From Caulobacteraceae bacterium (GTDB lineage: Bacteria > Pseudomonadota > Alphaproteobacteria > Caulobacterales > Caulobacteraceae): 7,446 nucleotides of DNA. Below the pieces are notes generated by a model, which did not search any database, was not told the origin of the DNA, and was given only the letters and a program-made list of their open reading frames with translations. The stretch covers positions 1 to 7,446 of the forward strand of contig SDZP01000164.1 of the NCBI GenBank assembly GCA_004144935.1. The letters run 5' to 3'. The position numbers were made by a program, and so were the translations under genes. Positions 3,709 through 7,446 of the stretch are shown one piece after another; within the stretch, counting starts at the first letter, position 1, and each line of letters opens with the position of its first letter.

Positions 3709-6516
3709 ATGACTGACGCTGTTCCCATCCCGGCGGAGACGACCGATCCAGTCGCCCGCGAAACCCTGCCCTGGATCTACATCCTGGCCGTGTTCTGCGG
3801 CGCCTCCATGGTCTTCATGGTCCAGCCGATGGTCGCCAAGCTGGTGCTGCCGCAGCTGGGCGGCTCGCCGCAGGTGTGGAACACCTCGATGGCCTTCTTC
3901 CAGGGGGCGCTGCTGGTCGGCTACGGCTACGCCCACTTCCTGCAGAAGATCCCCCGGGCCCGCACCCAGATCATGATCCACCTGGGCGTCATGCTGCTGG
4001 CCGCCACTCTGCTGCCCCTGCGCATCACCACCCTGCTGGGCGAACCGGGCGCGACGCCGCCGGCGCTCTGGCTGCTGGGGGTGCTGACCATCTCCATCGG
4101 CGCGCCGTTCGCCGCCCTGTCGGCCACCGCCCCGCTGGTCCAGGCCTGGCACGCCAAGGTGCACGGCCGGGAAGGGGGCCCCGAGCCCTGGGCGCTCTAC
4201 GCCGCCAGCAACCTCGGCAGCCTGCTGGCCCTGCTGGCCTATCCGGTGATCATGGAGCCGGCCCTGCTGCTGCACGACCAGCGCTGGGGCTGGAGCGGCC
4301 TGTACGTCGCCTTCATCGGGGTGATGATCGTGCTGGCGCTGAACATCCGCCGCCATGACACCGCCCCCTCCGCCGCCATCCAGGCCGCCCGGCCTGAGGC
4401 GGCGCCGGTGACCTGGCGCCAGCGGCTGACCTGGATCGCGCTCGCCGCCCTGCCGTCCAGCCTGATGCTGGGCGTCACCGCCCACCTGACCACCGACGTG
4501 GCCAGCGCGCCCTTCCTCTGGGTGTTGCCGCTGTCGCTTTACCTGCTGACCTTCATCATCGCCTTCCAGACGCGGCCGATGATCCCGCCGCGGCTCGGGC
4601 TGATCCTGATGTCGACGGCGCTGATCGTCACCGTCGCCACCATGCCGTTCGGCTCGCCCAACGTGCTGTTCACGCTCGGCATCCACCTGGGGACCTTCTT
4701 CCTCTGCGCCCTGGTCTGTCATCAGGCGCTGGTGGCCAACCGGCCCGATCCCGGCCGGCTGACGGACTTCTACCTGTGCATGTCGATCGGCGGGGTGGTC
4801 GGCGGGGCCTTCAACGCCTTCGTCGCGCCGCTGATCTTCGAGACGGTGACCGAATACATCCTCGTCCTCTGCCTCTGCGCCCTGGTGCGGCCGTTCGGAC
4901 AGTTGATGCCGACGCGGCGGGAGCTGATCGTCTGCGTCGTCGCGGTGCTGGGCTTCGTTTTGGCGATGATCTCGGTAACCGACTGGTTCTGGTATGCCTT
5001 CGTCGATCCCAGGCACGCCATCTCCTCGCTGACCCTGGTGCGGATCCTGGCCGGCCTGGGTCTGGCGGCGGTCGTGGCGCTTGGGGCGATGGCCTTCGCC
5101 AGGCGGAGCGCGGGCGAGCCGCCGCGCCGGATGGAGTGGATATTCCTCGGCCTGGCGGCCGTCGTCTGGGGACTGACCCTGGCCGCCGCCTTCGCCACGG
5201 GCGGGGCGCTGCGGCCCATCCAGGGCATGGCGCTGATCGATCTGGTGCTCATCCTGGTGGCGGTCAGCGGCCTGGCGCTGGGGGCGGCCATTGTGCTGTT
5301 CAAGTTGCGGCCGGACCTCGCCGTCGCCCCGACCCGGCTGGAGTGGCTGGCGCTGGCCCTGGCGGCCATCGGCTTCGACCTGGCCTTCCTGACCCTGGCC
5401 AGCCAGTTCACGGCCACCGCCATTCCCGCCATGCTGATCGTCCGGGTGGCCGGCGCGGTCGGCGTGGTGACGGTGGCGGTCTGCGCGGTGATGGTGCGCG
5501 AGCGCGCGCTGCTGTTCTTCGCCGCCATCTGCCTGCTGGCCTACTCGGCCTACATGATCGACCCGCACACCGACTACTACCAGAGCCGGCGCAGCTTCTT
5601 CGGCGTCGTTCACTTCTCCTATGCCGACATCGAAGGCTACGGGAAGTCGGCCAAGGAACTGGGCATGCCCGGCAACGTCCGGGTGTTCTCGCACGGCACC
5701 ACCCTGCACGGGGCCCAGGCGCTGGATCCGGCCTATCGCTGCCGGCCGCTCGTCTACTACGCGCCGGAAACGCCGATCGGCCAGGTCTTCAATCGCGTCC
5801 AGGGCGCCAAACCCGCCGTCATCATCGGCGCGGTGGGCCTCGGCACCGGGGCGGTCGCCGCCTATGTGCGGCCGGCCGACAGGATGACCTTCTTCGAGAT
5901 CGATCCCCATGTGGTCGCCACCTCGAGCGATCCGAAGGTCTTCAGCTACACCACCCAGTGCGCCAAGGGGCCGGTCGACTATGTGCTCGGCGACGCCCGG
6001 CTGACGCTCGAGAAACAGCCGGCCGGCAAGTACGACATCCTGCTGATCGACGCCTTCTCCTCCGACGCCATTCCCGCCCACCTGCTGACCGTCGAGGCGG
6101 TGAGGGGGTATCTCGCCCGGGTGAAGCCGGACGGCATCGTCATCCTGCACCTCTCCAACCGTCACCTGGAGCTGATCTTCCCAGCCGCCTCGGTGGTGCA
6201 TGCGGCCGGCGGCCATGCCCTGTTCCAGGGCCACACGGCGGCCGAGGGCAAGCCCAACTACTGGGAGTCCTCGGAGGATGTGATGATCGTGGCCAAGGAC
6301 CCGGCCGTGCTGGCGCCTTACGCCGCCGAGCCGCAGTGGCTGCCGCCGCCGCCGGCCAGCGTGCGGCCATGGACGGACGACTACACCAACCTGATCGGGG
6401 CCATGGTCGGCAGCCTGCAGAAGCGCCGCTGGACCTGGCAGAACGAGGCCGAGGTCAGGCGGGCGTCTCCACCAGCGCCACCGCCTGCGCCGCCAGCCCC
6501 TCCTGCCGGCCGGTAA
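3709..6516 (+). CDS. Fused MFS-like membrane protein / spermidine-synthase-like domain
   Basis: A 935-residue protein. Residues about 22-617 hold roughly 19 hydrophobic membrane segments; the N-terminal block with FMVQPMVAKLVLPQLGGS and QVWNTSMAFFQGALL is typical of the fused MFS/spermidine synthase family. From about 618 a soluble Rossmann-type SpeE-like domain follows: nucleotide loop G710-L-G-T-G714, EID (730-732), GDAR (761-764) and IDAFSSDAIP (780-789). It resembles an S-adenosylmethionine-type fold at the inner membrane, but the canonical aminopropyltransferase motifs (GGGDG, DPxGPA) are altered, so spermidine synthesis is not assured. Segments 405-600 look like a repeated two-helix module. 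The ATG at 3709 is preferred over one at 3652 because the family N-terminus starts near the first membrane helix; GGA lies 7 bases upstream. The last 17 residues are proline/alanine-rich and are encoded opposite the 3' end of ispDF. The substrate is unknown. Confidence 0.9.
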   Translation: MTDAVPIPAETTDPVARETLPWIYILAVFCGASMVFMVQPMVAKLVLPQLGGSPQVWNTSMAFFQGALLVGYGYAHFLQKIPRARTQIMIHLGVMLLAATLLPLRITTLLGEPGATPPALWLLGVLTISIGAPFAALSATAPLVQAWHAKVHGREGGPEPWALYAASNLGSLLALLAYPVIMEPALLLHDQRWGWSGLYVAFIGVMIVLALNIRRHDTAPSAAIQAARPEAAPVTWRQRLTWIALAALPSSLMLGVTAHLTTDVASAPFLWVLPLSLYLLTFIIAFQTRPMIPPRLGLILMSTALIVTVATMPFGSPNVLFTLGIHLGTFFLCALVCHQALVANRPDPGRLTDFYLCMSIGGVVGGAFNAFVAPLIFETVTEYILVLCLCALVRPFGQLMPTRRELIVCVVAVLGFVLAMISVTDWFWYAFVDPRHAISSLTLVRILAGLGLAAVVALGAMAFARRSAGEPPRRMEWIFLGLAAVVWGLTLAAAFATGGALRPIQGMALIDLVLILVAVSGLALGAAIVLFKLRPDLAVAPTRLEWLALALAAIGFDLAFLTLASQFTATAIPAMLIVRVAGAVGVVTVAVCAVMVRERALLFFAAICLLAYSAYMIDPHTDYYQSRRSFFGVVHFSYADIEGYGKSAKELGMPGNVRVFSHGTTLHGAQALDPAYRCRPLVYYAPETPIGQVFNRVQGAKPAVIIGAVGLGTGAVAAYVRPADRMTFFEIDPHVVATSSDPKVFSYTTQCAKGPVDYVLGDARLTLEKQPAGKYDILLIDAFSSDAIPAHLLTVEAVRGYLARVKPDGIVILHLSNRHLELIFPAASVVHAAGGHALFQGHTAAEGKPNYWESSEDVMIVAKDPAVLAPYAAEPQWLPPPPASVRPWTDDYTNLIGAMVGSLQKRRWTWQNEAEVRRASPPAPPPAPPAPPAGR
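4921..5508 (+). repeat. Probable internal protein repeat: three two-helix membrane units
   Basis: Within the MFS/SpeE-like protein, residues about 405-475, 476-544 and 545-600 each contain two hydrophobic helices joined by a short polar loop. The junctions are alike: PPRRMEWIFLGLAA at 471-484 and APTRLEWLALALAA at 540-553, sharing the pattern P-x-R-[ML]-E-W-[IL] followed by L-x-LAA. The second and third units align best; the first is more diverged. The nucleotide sequences are not obviously identical, so any duplication is old. Confidence 0.45.
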
Positions 6517-7446
6517 AGCCCATTCCCTCAGTCGTCGTCGCCTTGACGCTGACGCGGTCGAGGGGAAGCTGAAGCAGGTCCGCCAGCCGGGCGCGCATGG
6601 CCTCGCGGTGCGGCTTTATCTTGGGCCGCTCGCAGATGAGCGTCACGTCGACGTTCAGGATGCGGCCGCCCCGCCGGGTGACCAGCTCGGCGGAATGCTT
6701 CAGGAACAGGTCCGACGAGGCGCCCTTCCACTGCGGGTCGGTCGGCGGGAAGTGGTCGCCGATGTCACCCTCGCCGATGGCGCCCAGGATGGCGTCGGTC
6801 AGGGCGTGCAGGCCGGCGTCGGCGTCGGAGTGGCCGATCAGGGTCTGGTCATGGTCGATGCGCACCCCGCACAGCCACACCGCCTCGCCGGGGCCCCAGC
6901 GATGGGCGTCGAAGCCCTGGCCGATGCGGGTGATCATGGCGGCGCCGGCCATCCGTTCGGCCATCTGGAAATCCTCGGGGTAGGTCAGTTTCATCAGGGC
7001 GGGATCGCCGGCGGTCAGGACGACGCGGCCGCCGTCGGCCTCGACCACGGCGGCGTCGTCGGTCGGCTCGCCAGGCCCGGTCCAGTTGCGGTAGGCCTGG
7101 AACAGCCGGCCGGCGCGGGCCGCCTGTGGGGTCTGGGCGCGCCAGAGGCCGTCGCGGGAGACGGTCTCGGTCCGGCCGTCCGCCACCCGACGCAGGGTGT
7201 CGGCGACCGCCAGGGCGGGGAGGGCGGCGTCGGCGTCGCCCAGGGCGGCCAGCAGGTCACGGACATGGGCGCTGGTGACCAGCGGCCGGGCGGCGTCATG
7301 CACCAGCACGGGCGTGTCGGGATCAACGGCAAGCGCGGCGAGGCCGGCCTGCACCGAAAGGGCGCGGGTCGCGCCGCCGACGGCAAGCGTCCAGCCGCTG
7401 AGACCCGCCAGCACCTCGGCCGCCTGCGTCCGCCCATCATCGGCGA
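6455..7446 (-). CDS. ispDF: Bifunctional IspD/IspF of the MEP pathway (5' end beyond right edge)
   Basis: The visible 329 residues cover most of IspD (2-C-methyl-D-erythritol 4-phosphate cytidylyltransferase) fused to a complete IspF (MEcPP synthase), two steps of cytoplasmic isoprenoid precursor synthesis. The IspD part shows the GGATR and VHDAARPLV segments, WRAQTPQAAR and the C-terminal KLTYPEDF. The IspF part starts at the Met encoded at 6937: GQGFDAHRW carries the metal Asp and His, LIGHSDADAGLHALTDA another metal His, then GDIGDHFPPTD and the terminal TTTEGMGFTGRQEG loop. The linker is only a few residues, as in alphaproteobacterial fusions. About 60 N-terminal residues, including the CTP-binding loop, lie outside the window; an apparent GTG start at 7414 is just an internal valine codon, since the frame remains open to the edge. 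The stop at 6455 lies inside the convergent MFS/SpeE-like gene, a 62-base overlap. Confidence 0.96.
   Translation of the reverse strand, partial: ADDGRTQAAEVLAGLSGWTLAVGGATRALSVQAGLAALAVDPDTPVLVHDAARPLVTSAHVRDLLAALGDADAALPALAVADTLRRVADGRTETVSRDGLWRAQTPQAARAGRLFQAYRNWTGPGEPTDDAAVVEADGGRVVLTAGDPALMKLTYPEDFQMAERMAGAAMITRIGQGFDAHRWGPGEAVWLCGVRIDHDQTLIGHSDADAGLHALTDAILGAIGEGDIGDHFPPTDPQWKGASSDLFLKHSAELVTRRGGRILNVDVTLICERPKIKPHREAMRARLADLLQLPLDRVSVKATTTEGMGFTGRQEGLAAQAVALVETPA

Noticed and set aside
3688..6234. An 848-codon open frame on the minus strand opposite the MFS/SpeE-like gene
   Set aside because: Its translation is dominated by G, R, Q, H, D and E with no recognisable domain, as expected for the antisense of a GC-rich gene. 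The plus-strand protein has clear family motifs.
4776..6572. A 598-codon plus-strand open frame in another frame of the same region
   Set aside because: The translation is arginine/glycine/proline-rich without motifs, an out-of-frame shadow of the MFS/SpeE-like gene.
7412..7414. GTG at 7412-7414 as the start of ispDF
   Set aside because: The frame is open to the window edge with IspD-like residues before it, and a start here would remove the CTP-binding N-terminus.

Overview
The window is GC-rich DNA from what is most likely an alphaproteobacterium, probably Caulobacterales (Caulobacter, Phenylobacterium or Brevundimonas type). This rests on the fused IspD-IspF enzyme, a stand-alone CinA C-terminal (PncC) domain close to ispDF, and the very high GC of most genes. 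The genus is inferred, not shown.

Layout from left to right: (1) positions 1-1216, minus strand, hold an intact FabH-like ketosynthase followed 4 bp later by the start of an extended SDR (NAD(P)-dependent epimerase/dehydratase family) that runs off the left edge. They look like one operon making or modifying a beta-keto acyl product. (2) 1217-1454 is a gap with no gene and one strong hairpin. (3) 1455-2645, minus, encodes a DUF900-type alpha/beta-hydrolase lipoprotein in clearly AT-richer DNA than its neighbours. (4) 2729-3624, minus, is a tight two-gene unit: pncC (nicotinamide-nucleotide amidase) then a PhnB-like VOC protein whose Shine-Dalgarno overlaps the pncC stop. (5) 3625-3708 is a short divergent intergenic region. 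(6) 3709-6516, plus, encodes a 935-residue polytopic membrane protein fused to a spermidine-synthase-like domain. (7) 6455-7446, minus, is the 3' part of ispDF (MEP isoprenoid pathway), which overlaps the preceding gene tail-to-tail by 62 bp.

The functions are a mix of housekeeping (isoprenoid precursor synthesis, pyridine nucleotide salvage) and accessory (ketosynthase/SDR pair, lipoprotein hydrolase, fused MFS/SpeE-like protein). I see no CRISPR array, RNA gene, transposase or defence system. The most notable signals are the internal repeated membrane module and altered active-site motifs in the MFS/SpeE-like fusion, its proline-rich tail formed by overlap with ispF, the compositionally foreign hydrolase gene, and the truncated ketosynthase/SDR cluster at the left edge.
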